From positions 1 to 64,000 of the forward strand of contig JAFGKD010000026.1 of NCBI GenBank assembly GCA_016928775.1: a stretch of DNA of 64,000 nucleotides, written 5' to 3'. The position numbers and the translations under genes were made by a program. The notes under the pieces are model-generated. The model did no database searches. It was not told where the DNA came from and saw only the letters and a program-made list of their open reading frames with translations. Of this stretch, positions 1-9,403 are shown one piece after another. This DNA is from Candidatus Zhuqueibacterota bacterium (GTDB lineage Bacteria > Zhuqueibacterota > Zhuqueibacteria > Residuimicrobiales > Krinioviventaceae). Each line of letters opens with the position of its first letter. Position 1 is the stretch's first letter.

Positions 1-54
1 CAAAATGCTTGAAAAAAACATTGTCATTTTTGCCATAAACACCTAACCTTTTGT

Positions 55-87
55 TTCTTAGTGTTTTTGTGGCTTTGTGTGAGGAGT
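55..87. repeat. possible dispersed intergenic repeat at window start
   Basis: The 103 bases before the heparinase stop codon hold no gene. Positions 55-87 contain a phrase of the type CTTAGTGTTTTTGTGGCTTT, which resembles the short 'ctttgtgtctttgtggc' intergenic repeat seen in many environmental genomes. Only one copy is visible here, so the repeat status rests on recall and not on a comparison within the window. Confidence 0.25.
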
Positions 88-103
88 TTGTGAATAATGC
101 AGG

Positions 104-2764
104 TTAAATGCGATTGAGGATAATCGAGTAGCCGCGCGCGTCGTCGAATTTTGCTTCAAATTTAAAGGCCAAAATGCCCCACCGCGCGATTGGGTAGCTG
201 TCGAATGTTGAAGCGCGTTGTGTAAATAAAACTCTACCGTTCGTCGATGCGACGCGCAACAGCCATGTCCCGGGTTGGATCCCTATAACAAAAAACCATC
301 CTTGCAAAAGAGTGGTTGCCTGAAAGATGACCTCCTGCTGATCCGGCTGATGCGGATTGGCGACGTTTAAATAGAGCGCTTCCGGTTCTTTTCTTGAATC
401 CTTTTCTGAAATAATGAGCTGAAGCGATCTGAAGAAACGATTCTCTGTATCAAACTGCCGCATATTTTGAGAAAACTCGCGAACATGTTCCGGGGTCACG
501 ACTGGAAATTGAGCAGGCGCCAGAATATTTACATAATTATGGTATGGATTCGCAGGTGACGTGTAGCGCAATATGTGCGTGCTCTCTTCCCAGATTCTGC
601 CATTCCAGCAGTTTTGGCATATTGAATCGGGAAAGTCAAAAGAGGTGACAGATGGTGTCATGCCCGGGTTACAAGCTTTAATGAAGAGTTGTCCCGCATA
701 TCGCGAGCCAAAATTTGATTTCACCAGCGTGCTGTCAATAGATTCATCTCTGACGATAACAAAAACAGAATCACCATAGGAGAGATTTGCGCCGTTATCA
801 CGAAAATGTAATTGCCAGTGTGATGTGTTTGGCTGCTGCAAGGAGATGGCATCAAAAATAACAATAAAATCACTCCAGAGCAGGGATGGTTGCGGGGGGT
901 GAGAAATGTGCAGCATCGTACGAAAATAGCTGTCCACGCCAGCATGATCATAAAGTTTCGCCAATTGAAGACGCATGCCACTCAACTGCCAGGGACAATT
1001 CCAGGTGTTTTTATATTGTTCTGATCGAAATGTTGAAATATTTTGCGGACCTGTGCCATATTCCTGAAATGGCTTGAGTTGTTGCTCGGTATAGGGTGCC
1101 AGGTTTGGTTTATTGCGAAAAGATTTTTGTCCGACAAGAGAGTCGCCTAAAAGAACAACATTGTGGCTCAGCGACTGACGATACACTTTTTCATGATAAA
1201 CTTTGACATCTGGCTGATTAGCTGTTATGTATCTGCCTCCATCAATGGCCAGGTTGGCGCCTTTGAAAATAGTAAAGTTACCGGCGGCAAAATGTTGATG
1301 CCCTGAGAAATAGAACGGCTGCGCATCAAATCGGACAATTGTGCTGAATCGATTGTAAATGTTCGTACTTTTACTTATCAAAATGCCAACATTATCAAAA
1401 TAGGATGAATTGGGTACAGATAACTTGTCGAGCAGACTGTCATCCATATATGAGGCCGTTGTCTCGTGCTCCCGCCACATAATAGCGTAAAGCAGATTGA
1501 TACGACTCTCTTTGATGGGCTCCTGTTGAAAATCAAAGCAAAAATTATCAATATAATATTGCAGGATTTGCGCGGACTCGATTGCCGATACATTTCTCAG
1601 GTGGTGACAAAGTCGCTCGAGAAAATAACCGGCAATGTACCCGGCGCCAACATTATTAATGTCTCCATAGGTGTTGCCGCCAGGACGATACATTTCAGCG
1701 GGCAATGCCGTTTTGGCGCCGGTGTCGCCAATTTTTTGCAGCATCCCGTCCGGTGTTGTCATCTGAAGCAGGAAGAGGCCGGCATATTTGAACAGGGGTG
1801 ATGTGTAAACAGATGCAGTATAGCTCGCATCATCATGATAGGTGCAGATGATTTCAGCGAATTCTATCAATTCTGGCAATTCTTTGGTAAGATAGTAGCT
1901 CACACTTTCATGCCAGCCGCCGCGAGGACTGGCGACAAAACTCACGGCGTGGAGGATCTGATCAAAGTATCTTTTCGCACTGATATTGACCTGTGTGGAG
2001 AGAACGCTATCCGCGGCTTGCGGAACAATGCTCTGTTGCGTTTTGGTTTCAGCACCGTAAAAGAGTTTCTCATCTGCCAAAGCGGCCGCTATATAGGCAA
2101 TGGATTTCGCTCCCCACGGTGCATGGTTTGAAAAAAGGCTGCCGTAATAGCGCCCAGTCGAGGTGAACCACTCACCCCAGTCCTTGAGCGCTGTTTCGAT
2201 ATCGCTGCGATCTATCCGATTGTTATTGGCAAAATAGTCATATCCCCAGTCATAGGCTATAGCCAGCGATTTGACAGCATAACCTGGTCCCTGCAATTCG
2301 CCTAACTGCTGGATTTTCAGAATGGTCTCCGGATGGATGAGAAATAAAAGTTCTTTTTCAATGTTCCGCATGTAAAGGTCTGGATCATCCCCATAGTCAT
2401 TAAACTCGGCTATACGATTGTCACGCGCGCCGAGCATGTATAAAAAAGAGTTTTTCATTACTTTATTCAAAATGCGGTGAAGGTGGAGTGTTGTTGCAGC
2501 ACATTCCACGGGGGTTTCAATAAAGTCCTTGTCACCGAGAAAAATCTGAAAATCCTGGCGCGCGCTTTCTTTTGAAAAAATCTTTGTGGTGATCCGGTTC
2601 ACATCGGCCTGGTCCAGTAGTACGCGGGGATGATCTTTCACAACCGCATGCAAAGCCGGGCTGAGCAATAAAATTGCAAAGACAAAGATTGCTATTAGAA
2701 TGAGGGAACTTGATCTGCTGTCCCGTTGTTTGAACACTATGCTTGTTTTAAAATCACTTTTCAT
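104..2764 (-). CDS. heparinase II/III-like secreted polysaccharide lyase
   Basis: Predicted 886-residue exported protein. Residues about 20-42 form one hydrophobic segment (signal peptide or anchor), followed by DHPRVLLDQADVNRI, the usual opening of the alginate-lyase-like helical domain of heparinase II/III proteins. The middle has the (alpha/alpha) toroid style sequence, and about residues 460-560 carry the beta-sandwich motif: SGHQHFAAGNFTIFKG, then GGRYI and the SLSHNVVLL stretch typical of heparinase II/III-like C-terminal domains. The likely reaction is beta-elimination of a uronic-acid-containing polysaccharide in the periplasm or outside the cell. It is divergent from the exopolysaccharide operon (112 bp gap), so it may trim or degrade the polymer made there; that is inference. 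Substrate cannot be told from sequence. Confidence 0.75.
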   Translation of the reverse strand: MKSDFKTSIVFKQRDSRSSSLILIAIFVFAILLLSPALHAVVKDHPRVLLDQADVNRITTKIFSKESARQDFQIFLGDKDFIETPVECAATTLHLHRILNKVMKNSFLYMLGARDNRIAEFNDYGDDPDLYMRNIEKELLFLIHPETILKIQQLGELQGPGYAVKSLAIAYDWGYDYFANNNRIDRSDIETALKDWGEWFTSTGRYYGSLFSNHAPWGAKSIAYIAAALADEKLFYGAETKTQQSIVPQAADSVLSTQVNISAKRYFDQILHAVSFVASPRGGWHESVSYYLTKELPELIEFAEIICTYHDDASYTASVYTSPLFKYAGLFLLQMTTPDGMLQKIGDTGAKTALPAEMYRPGGNTYGDINNVGAGYIAGYFLERLCHHLRNVSAIESAQILQYYIDNFCFDFQQEPIKESRINLLYAIMWREHETTASYMDDSLLDKLSVPNSSYFDNVGILISKSTNIYNRFSTIVRFDAQPFYFSGHQHFAAGNFTIFKGANLAIDGGRYITANQPDVKVYHEKVYRQSLSHNVVLLGDSLVGQKSFRNKPNLAPYTEQQLKPFQEYGTGPQNISTFRSEQYKNTWNCPWQLSGMRLQLAKLYDHAGVDSYFRTMLHISHPPQPSLLWSDFIVIFDAISLQQPNTSHWQLHFRDNGANLSYGDSVFVIVRDESIDSTLVKSNFGSRYAGQLFIKACNPGMTPSVTSFDFPDSICQNCWNGRIWEESTHILRYTSPANPYHNYVNILAPAQFPVVTPEHVREFSQNMRQFDTENRFFRSLQLIISEKDSRKEPEALYLNVANPHQPDQQEVIFQATTLLQGWFFVIGIQPGTWLLRVASTNGRVLFTQRASTFDSYPIARWGILAFKFEAKFDDARGYSIILNRI

Positions 2765-2784
2765 TGTCTGATCGGATAAAAGGT

Positions 2785-2813
2785 TTGATTTTCTAACATG
2801 AATTTGCTAATAT
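2785..2813 (+). promoter_or_regulatory. sigma-70-type promoter of the exopolysaccharide operon
   Basis: TTGATT at 2785-2790, a 17-base spacer, and TAATAT at 2808-2813, in the 112-bp gap between the divergent heparinase-like gene and the Wzz-like gene. Transcription would begin near 2820, giving a leader of about 57 bases. Confidence 0.6.
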
Positions 2814-2876
2814 TGCCGTCTAATTTAACAACAACAAGATGTGAAAAAATTCTCCAAGGAATTACGGGTTTGATTT

Positions 2877-4133
2877 ATGAACAAGGGTGACAGGTCTAAA
2901 CTGGATTTTTTAGTACTCATCGTCAAGTGGCGGAAATTTTTTATTATCAATTTTATTATTGTTTCTATACTATCTGCCGGTGTGAGCCTTATATTGCCGC
3001 AATGGTATGTTGGTAATGTCACGATTTTACCTCCAGTTGAGGAACAGAGTGACCTTGGCCTATCGTCGATGATCAGCGGTTTGTCGTTCGGTAGTCTCGG
3101 ACTCGGGGGTGCATCTTTTGAGGCCAATATTGTTATTGCAATCTTGCAGAGTCGTTCGCTATTGGAGAGTGTCGCAAAAAAATTCTCATTGCAGGAACGG
3201 TATGAAGCGGATGATATGGAAGAGACGTTACGTATGCTCAAAAAACGGATTGTTTACAAGCTTCATGAAGAGGGCACCATTACCATCTTTTCCAGAACAA
3301 AAACGAAACATTTTCCCGGAAAATCAGCCATAAACGAGGCTCGCTATCTTGCACGCGACATGGCCAGCTTTGCCACCGCGAAACTGGATTCCATAAACAA
3401 GACGATTCGTTTGACAAAAGCTTTCAATACGCGTTCGTTTATCGAAAGACGATATAATCAAAATCTTGATGATCTCAAAAAAGCAGAAGAAGATTTCCGA
3501 GCGTTTCAGGAAAAATATGGAGCCATAGCTCTTCCCGAACAGACTCTGGCTACTATTGAAGCGTTGGCCGCTTTAAAATCCCAGCAAGTAGCAAAAGAGA
3601 TCGAGCTTGGTGTGCTGGAGAATTATTATGACTCTTCTCATATCGATGTGCAGCGTGCAAAAACCGAAATTAGAGAAATTCAGCGCAAACTCGAGGACTA
3701 TCAGCAGTCGAGTCAGATTGATGGCAAAAAAGATGGCGACATGAAGCTTTTCCTGCCTCTGGATGAAATTCCCGAGATGGGGATAGAATATGCCAGACTT
3801 TTGCGTGAAATCAAAATGCAGGAGCTCATTCTCGAGTTTATTACCCCTCAATATGAGCAGGCTAGAATACAGGAGTCCAAAGATACTTCAACTATCCAAA
3901 TTCTTGATGAAGCCGTTGTCCCGATTAAGCGAATTAAGCCCAAACGCGCTTTTTTTGTCATTTTTATGAATATCGTCATGTTTATGGTTGGAGTTGTTTT
4001 TATCTTTGTTGTTGAATATCTCCAACAGATTCAACGCGGCGAGCGCGATAAACAGGACCAATTAGCTCAAATAGTTGATATGTTGGCAACGGATCTCAAA
4101 CGAGCATCAAGGCTATTCCGCAAACGCGCATAA
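2877..4133 (+). CDS. Wzz/GumC-like polysaccharide chain-length protein
   Basis: 418 residues. An N-terminal membrane segment (about residues 22-42) and a C-terminal one (about 360-385) flank a long periplasmic part rich in coiled coil (about 180-290), the standard layout of polysaccharide co-polymerases. The PIKRIKPKRAFFV stretch just before the second membrane segment corresponds to the conserved proline-rich P-x-x-P-x-x-P/K motif of Wzz proteins. There is no tyrosine-kinase domain at the C-terminus, which ends shortly after the membrane segment. Family role: sets polymer length with the Wzy polymerase at the inner membrane. First gene of the operon; the ribosome binding site is weak but the promoter at 2785 points to it. 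Confidence 0.85.
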   Translation: MNKGDRSKLDFLVLIVKWRKFFIINFIIVSILSAGVSLILPQWYVGNVTILPPVEEQSDLGLSSMISGLSFGSLGLGGASFEANIVIAILQSRSLLESVAKKFSLQERYEADDMEETLRMLKKRIVYKLHEEGTITIFSRTKTKHFPGKSAINEARYLARDMASFATAKLDSINKTIRLTKAFNTRSFIERRYNQNLDDLKKAEEDFRAFQEKYGAIALPEQTLATIEALAALKSQQVAKEIELGVLENYYDSSHIDVQRAKTEIREIQRKLEDYQQSSQIDGKKDGDMKLFLPLDEIPEMGIEYARLLREIKMQELILEFITPQYEQARIQESKDTSTIQILDEAVVPIKRIKPKRAFFVIFMNIVMFMVGVVFIFVVEYLQQIQRGERDKQDQLAQIVDMLATDLKRASRLFRKRA

Positions 4134-4157
4134 TATCTCTTGCACACTGAAAAAGCA

Positions 4158-5561
4158 ATGATTTCCATGACGAAAACGACCTCACTCCGCGAGTTGAAAA
4201 TTCCATTATTGATTTTTCTCATCATTGAACTTGCTGTGCTGATATACAGTACCTATGATGAGTCGCCGGAGCTTATTTTTGCTGCCCTGTCCGGTATACT
4301 GCTATTCCTCTGGAGTTTTTATTCCGTGCAACGGACGTTTTATATTCTTGCCTTCTACGTCGCTGTCTTTCCATCCTATGCATCATATTTGCGCTATCCT
4401 TATCTCAAATTATGGGTGTTTTTGGAGGTCATTGCTATATTTTTGTTGGTCATGTTTTTTTATGATTTTTCACAGCGGATCATGCGCAAAGAAAAGCTGT
4501 TTTTTCTCAAGTTCTCGCTTATGGACAAGGCAGTGGCACTTTTTTTAGTATGGACACTTTTTTCCGCTATTTGGGGTATGGTGAATGGCGGCGACATGAA
4601 ATATATTTATACAGAGTTCTATTTCTTTGGCTTATATATAGTCTATTTTATAATCCGGCGAAATTTTGATGATCTGCAACAACTGTGGCTTGTATTCATT
4701 GTCATCTCGGTTATCGTCTGTTTTGTCTATATTTACATTGCTTTTCGTGAGACCGGCCTGGGAAGCGGCTTTTTGATCAAGCGGGTATCAACACAACAGC
4801 CTCATCTGGCGCAACTGGCCTTTCCACTATTATTAAGCTATTTTTTTTTCAAATCCAAAACAGCGCACAAGATGTTGATATGGCTTTGCATCATTCCGGT
4901 TTTTTTGATGATCTTTTTTTCTCAACAACGGGGACTCTGGGTGGGCATCATTTTTTCAACCCTGCTGCTCTGGGGATTTTCGCTCATTCGTGAAGGTGTG
5001 TCCATAAAAAATTTCCTGAAATTTGTGTTATTTCTCATTGCCGCATCAGCCTTTATTGTGACCGTTGCATTTTTTATCGACAAATTTTTCCTTGGCTCAA
5101 CTTTGCTAACCCTTGTTGAACGCTTCAATACTTTGATGAAATTGTCCACCGATATGTCTCTCAAAGTTCGTATGGGAGAAATAAGCCATGCGATGCAACA
5201 ATGGCGATATGTCCCGATTATCGGTACTGGTTTTGGTGCCACCATTAATCCGGTGATCCTGGAGCACTATCCTAATAATGCAGTTGATAATTCCTACGCC
5301 GTTTTTTTATGGAAGGGCGGAATTATCGGCTTGCTCATCTATTTATCCATCACTGTCCTGTTTTTTTATCGTGGATTCTATGTTTTCAAAAATACCCACA
5401 ATAGAAATGCACAGCGTCTCGCCGCAGCTCTTCTGGCCGGATTGGCTGGATTGATGGTCATTGCTTTGACAAATTCATGTCTCGCTTATTATCGGTATAA
5501 TATTTTTTGGGCTATGACTCTTGCCACCATAGAAGTAATGTATTGGCGCGAGGTCCCATAG
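4158..5561 (+). CDS. O-antigen ligase/polymerase (Wzy-like) membrane protein
   Basis: 467 residues from ATG 4158 (a TTG at 4140 is also in frame). About 11-12 hydrophobic segments, with the large loop containing the conserved region of the O-antigen ligase / Wzy superfamily near residues 315-390, including IIGTGFGATINPV and a following H-x-Y-P-N-N-x-x-x-x-S-Y pattern (EHYPNNAVDNSY). The family joins or polymerises lipid-linked oligosaccharides on the periplasmic side. Because it sits between a Wzz-like protein and a Wzx flippase it is more likely the polymerase of a Wzx/Wzy system than a WaaL ligase, but sequence alone does not separate the two. Confidence 0.8.
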   Translation: MISMTKTTSLRELKIPLLIFLIIELAVLIYSTYDESPELIFAALSGILLFLWSFYSVQRTFYILAFYVAVFPSYASYLRYPYLKLWVFLEVIAIFLLVMFFYDFSQRIMRKEKLFFLKFSLMDKAVALFLVWTLFSAIWGMVNGGDMKYIYTEFYFFGLYIVYFIIRRNFDDLQQLWLVFIVISVIVCFVYIYIAFRETGLGSGFLIKRVSTQQPHLAQLAFPLLLSYFFFKSKTAHKMLIWLCIIPVFLMIFFSQQRGLWVGIIFSTLLLWGFSLIREGVSIKNFLKFVLFLIAASAFIVTVAFFIDKFFLGSTLLTLVERFNTLMKLSTDMSLKVRMGEISHAMQQWRYVPIIGTGFGATINPVILEHYPNNAVDNSYAVFLWKGGIIGLLIYLSITVLFFYRGFYVFKNTHNRNAQRLAAALLAGLAGLMVIALTNSCLAYYRYNIFWAMTLATIEVMYWREVP

Positions 5562-7015
5562 TGTTTGATGTTGTCAAGAGATTGCTTAAACATTCGATAG
5601 TGTATGCCATCGCAACAGTGCTAAACCGTGCTGTCAGCATCATTATGCTGCCGATTTACACGCGCTACCTTTCCAAATCCGAATATGGGGCATTGGAATT
5701 ATTCCTGGTGACTTCGAGCGTCATTATGTTTGTTTTGCAGTTGGGAATGGGCTCGGCTTTATTTCGCAGCGTTATTTATAGACAAAGTGTAAACCGGCGC
5801 GTCCTGACCTCTACAGCGCACTACTTTTTGGTTGTATTCTCTCTCATTTCAACGCTGGTGCTGATTACTTTTGCCGCTCCGATTTCGAAGATGCTGCTCG
5901 GGACGGTGCAGTATACGTTTTTACTCCGTCTTCTCTTCGTTGGCGATTTCTTTTTAATTTTTGCTGTTATACCGATGGCCGTGTTAAGAATTGACGAACG
6001 GTCCGGTCTGTTTGCACTCATTGCCGGCGCAAATTTTATCATTGGCATAGCATTAAATGTCCTCTTTCTCATTGTTTTGCGAAAAGGGCTTTATGGTGTG
6101 ATTCTCGCTATGACATTGAACGCTGCTGCCTTTGCCTTGATTTATTCATTCGTGATTTTAAAAGATTTGCTGTTCACTTTTTCTCGTACCGAGCTTGCAG
6201 ATATGCTGGGATATGGATTGCCCCTGGTGCCGGCATCTATTTTTGTTCTCCTCATTAATATGGCTGATCGCTATTTTATTCGTTACTTTATGGGGCTTGA
6301 TCATGTAGCGGTGTATGGCGCTGCGGCGCGAATTAGCATGATTATTTCCCTCATCGTCAATGCTTTTCAAATGGCATGGCCAGCAGTGCTTTTTTCTATT
6401 GCCAAAGAGCCCGAAGGGCCGCATGTTTTTGCCCGATTGTTCAACTATTTTAATGCACTTTTGCTGTTTTTCAGCCTTGCACTGGCCATGTTTGCACATG
6501 ACCTGCTAGCTATCATTGCGACAAATAATTATGTCGGTGCAGCACCTATGGTGTCATTGCTTGTGCTATCGTCAATTTTTTTCGGAATCAATTATTTTAC
6601 TTCGATCGGCATTCAAGTTGAAAAAAAAACGCTCTATTACCCCCTGCTCATCGGTGTCGCAGCGATTTTTAATATCGTTATCTGCATTGTGGGAATTCCA
6701 ATATGGGGCTTGTGGGGAGCCGGAATCGCAAAACTGATTTCATTTACCTTCCTCGGTGTCTCCATTTGTTTTGTTTCTCTTAAATATTATACAATTCCAT
6801 TTCAGTTTCGCAAAATTGCCCTGGCGTATGCTATTGCCATCGCCGGTTATCTGGCCGGTATGTTAGCGGATTCATCGACGCTGGCTATTCCGATCAAGCT
6901 TCTGATCATTGGTTTGTTTGTTGTGTCTCTCTTTCTGGTTGGGCTTGTTGATCTATCACATATCAGGCACATGAAAAAATCTATGCTGCCCTATTTCTCC
7001 AGGACGAATTCATGA
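5561..7015 (+). CDS. Wzx-type polysaccharide flippase (MOP superfamily)
   Basis: 484 residues with about 12-14 membrane segments. The N-terminus LLKHSIVYAIATVLNRAVSI followed by LPIYTRYLSKSEYGALEL is the signature of Wzx/RfbX polysaccharide transporters. It would flip undecaprenyl-linked repeat units across the inner membrane. Start chosen at GTG 5561, which overlaps the upstream stop (TAGTG) and follows a GCGAGG; the 18-codon upstream extension in the same frame lies entirely inside the Wzy gene and looks unlike protein from this family. Its 3' end overlaps the next gene by ATGA. Confidence 0.87.
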   Translation: MFDVVKRLLKHSIVYAIATVLNRAVSIIMLPIYTRYLSKSEYGALELFLVTSSVIMFVLQLGMGSALFRSVIYRQSVNRRVLTSTAHYFLVVFSLISTLVLITFAAPISKMLLGTVQYTFLLRLLFVGDFFLIFAVIPMAVLRIDERSGLFALIAGANFIIGIALNVLFLIVLRKGLYGVILAMTLNAAAFALIYSFVILKDLLFTFSRTELADMLGYGLPLVPASIFVLLINMADRYFIRYFMGLDHVAVYGAAARISMIISLIVNAFQMAWPAVLFSIAKEPEGPHVFARLFNYFNALLLFFSLALAMFAHDLLAIIATNNYVGAAPMVSLLVLSSIFFGINYFTSIGIQVEKKTLYYPLLIGVAAIFNIVICIVGIPIWGLWGAGIAKLISFTFLGVSICFVSLKYYTIPFQFRKIALAYAIAIAGYLAGMLADSSTLAIPIKLLIIGLFVVSLFLVGLVDLSHIRHMKKSMLPYFSRTNS

Positions 7016-8178
7016 AACGAATTTTCAAATATATTGTGGTCTTTTTCGTATGGACCCTATCACTCGTGCGTCGGATAATACGCGGACGGCGTCGGATTAG
7101 TCTGAGTGGCAGCCGTTGTCTTATCATCTCTGTCTCCGGCATTGGAAATGCGGTGATGGCAACGCCACTTATTCAGGCTCTCAAAGTCTCATGTGGCGCC
7201 GCAGTTATTGATGTTCTCACCTCTGGTGCATCGCATGCAACTCTTTTTCGTGGAATTCGTTTCTGTAATTCGATCTATCTTTATCCAAAGACAGGATGGG
7301 ATCGTTTGAAGCTTGTCCATTCGATTCGGCGAAATAAATATGATCTTTTGCTACTCGCTTTTCCGACTCCGGAAATACACTATACGCTACTCGTCCTTGC
7401 TGTCAACGCATACATGGTGATATCACACGATTATGGTATATATCATCCATTTTTCCGTTTCCTGAAATATGTTGCTGATCACATCATCAGCGTCAACAAA
7501 AATCTCCACGATATCGAGCAGAATGCAAACCTTGTGCACAACCTCACAGATCACACGTTTATCTTTAAAAGCTACCCGCCATTCATAATATCAGACTTGG
7601 CAGTGGAGCAGGCGCAGCACTTTTACAGGGATAAAAATATTGGGATGGCGGAAACAGTATGTTTTATTCATCCCGGTAGCAAGCGTGGTACAGATTATAA
7701 ACGATGGCCACTGGATCGATTCATCGCCTTGGGCCATAAACTGAAAGACGAGCACAATCTGATCGTTATCGTGATATTAGGTCCTGACGAAGAAGAACAT
7801 CGTAATCTTTTTGAGCAACATGGCTTTATTACAACTTTATTTAGCTTTTCAACGACTCTGGCGATTCTTCAAAGAGGATCAATGCTCATCTCAAACGATT
7901 CCGGAATGATGCATGTTGCATCCATGATGCGAGTGCCGACCGTGACGATATGGGGCGGCACCGATATGAGGCGGAACGGCGCACGCGGCAACAAGGCTCT
8001 AAATATTGTGAATGATTCCGTTCGTTGCCGACCTTGTGTTCGTTTTGCTCCCGATATTCATTGTCCGGCTGTACAGTTTGAGTGTATCCAATCGATTAGC
8101 GTAGACCAGGTATATCAAGGTATGCTGCAAAATGGATTTCTGAGCATAAAGCAAAACGCCGGAAAAAGGAAGATTTAG
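7012..8178 (+). CDS. glycosyltransferase family 9 (heptosyltransferase-like)
   Basis: 388 residues. Short N-terminal hydrophobic stretch, then CLIISVSGIGNAVMATPLIQ (GT-B N-domain, same place as the 'RxDxiGD' motif of WaaC/WaaF), and in the second half FIHPGSKRGTDYKRWP and SNDSGMMHVASMMRVPTV, the classical GT9 donor-binding motifs. Ends with a paired-cysteine RCRPCVRF region common in this family. Transfers a heptose or other sugar from a nucleotide donor to a lipid-linked acceptor in the cytoplasm. Starts with ATGA overlap on the flippase, so it is translated with it. Confidence 0.85.
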   Translation: MKRIFKYIVVFFVWTLSLVRRIIRGRRRISLSGSRCLIISVSGIGNAVMATPLIQALKVSCGAAVIDVLTSGASHATLFRGIRFCNSIYLYPKTGWDRLKLVHSIRRNKYDLLLLAFPTPEIHYTLLVLAVNAYMVISHDYGIYHPFFRFLKYVADHIISVNKNLHDIEQNANLVHNLTDHTFIFKSYPPFIISDLAVEQAQHFYRDKNIGMAETVCFIHPGSKRGTDYKRWPLDRFIALGHKLKDEHNLIVIVILGPDEEEHRNLFEQHGFITTLFSFSTTLAILQRGSMLISNDSGMMHVASMMRVPTVTIWGGTDMRRNGARGNKALNIVNDSVRCRPCVRFAPDIHCPAVQFECIQSISVDQVYQGMLQNGFLSIKQNAGKRKI

Positions 8179-8296
8179 GATTAAAAGGTTTTAAATTCGA
8201 TATTAAATATTTACATTTATCTTTTATACGACCCTGTAGAGATACGGATTTTATTCGAAAGACGCTGATTCACTTACGATTCTGAAGGGAGCTACT

Positions 8297-9400
8297 ATGA
8301 AAGTCAATTTTTTGGATCTGAAAGCGCAATACCATGCTATTAAACCTGAAATCGATTCGGCAATCCAAAATGTTCTGGAAAAATCTGCATTTGCAGCAGG
8401 TCCTTTTGTCAAGGCTTTTGAGGAGAATTTTGCCGCGGCGCATAACGTCAAATATTGTATTGGGCTGAGCTCCGGTACAGCCGCCTTGCATGCTGCGCTC
8501 ATGGCGTATGGAATAACATCAGGTGATGAGGTGATCGTCCCGGCAAATACATTTTTCGCGACACCGGAAGCTGTGAGTCTGACCGGCGCAACTCCCGTTT
8601 TTGTCGATTGTGAAGCAGACTATTATAATATTGATCCGGACCGCATTGAATCGGCCATCACAAAAAAGACCAAGGCTATTATACCCGTTCATTTGTACGG
8701 TCAGCCGGCGCAAGTCGATAAAATTAAAGCGATCGCCGATAAACATGGATTGCTTATGATCGAAGATTGTGCCCAGGCTCATTTGTCGACCCTGAATGAA
8801 CAATCTGTTGGCACTTTTGGTGTTTGTGGCTGCTTTAGTTTTTATCCGGGAAAGAACCTCGGCGCCTACGGTGAGGGCGGCGCGATCATTACAAATGATG
8901 AAGCACTCTATAACAAAATAATGATGATCCGGGACCATGGTATGGCGCAAAAATATCATCACGATCTTGTCGGACATAACTATCGTCTCGAAGGATTACA
9001 AGGTGCCATTCTTGATGTCAAGCTCAAGCATCTCGACACATGGACCAATGTTCGTCGTCAAAATGCCGACTGTTATCGCACGCACCTCGCAGATTGTTCG
9101 GATGTGATTGTACCGCAGGAAATGCCCGGTGTCAGGCATGTTTATCACTTGTTTGTCATTCGCACCAAAAAACGTGATGCATTACAAAAGTACCTGGCAG
9201 ATCACCAAATCTATACCGGAATTCATTACCCGATTCCCTGTCATCTCCAAAAAGCATACGACTTTTTGTCTTATAAAGCAGGAGATTTTCCCATCACTGA
9301 AGAATATGCGGATGATATTTTGTCTCTACCCATGTCCGAACAACTTAACGAAGAAGAAATTATCGTCGTCTCTGATACGATCAAGCAGTTTTTTAATTAA
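8297..9400 (+). CDS. DegT/DnrJ/EryC1-family sugar aminotransferase
   Basis: 367 residues, the normal length. PLP-enzyme motifs in order: the GLSSGTAALHAAL phosphate-binding turn, ANTFFATPEAV, the aspartate in MIEDCAQAH, and the internal-aldimine lysine in CFSFYPGKNLGAYGEGGA. C-terminal half has GHNYRLEGLQGA and GIHYPIPCHLQ, both family hallmarks. It aminates a keto-sugar nucleotide, most often with glutamate as donor. Together with the Gfo/Idh dehydrogenase and hexapeptide acetyltransferase downstream it fits a WlbA/WlbB/WlbC-type route to a 3-acetamido sugar; the nucleotide and hexose are inferred. GGGAG ribosome binding site just upstream of ATG; the 118-bp gap before it is the largest inside the operon. 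Confidence 0.9.
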   Translation: MKVNFLDLKAQYHAIKPEIDSAIQNVLEKSAFAAGPFVKAFEENFAAAHNVKYCIGLSSGTAALHAALMAYGITSGDEVIVPANTFFATPEAVSLTGATPVFVDCEADYYNIDPDRIESAITKKTKAIIPVHLYGQPAQVDKIKAIADKHGLLMIEDCAQAHLSTLNEQSVGTFGVCGCFSFYPGKNLGAYGEGGAIITNDEALYNKIMMIRDHGMAQKYHHDLVGHNYRLEGLQGAILDVKLKHLDTWTNVRRQNADCYRTHLADCSDVIVPQEMPGVRHVYHLFVIRTKKRDALQKYLADHQIYTGIHYPIPCHLQKAYDFLSYKAGDFPITEEYADDILSLPMSEQLNEEEIIVVSDTIKQFFN

Positions 9401-9403
9401 TCC

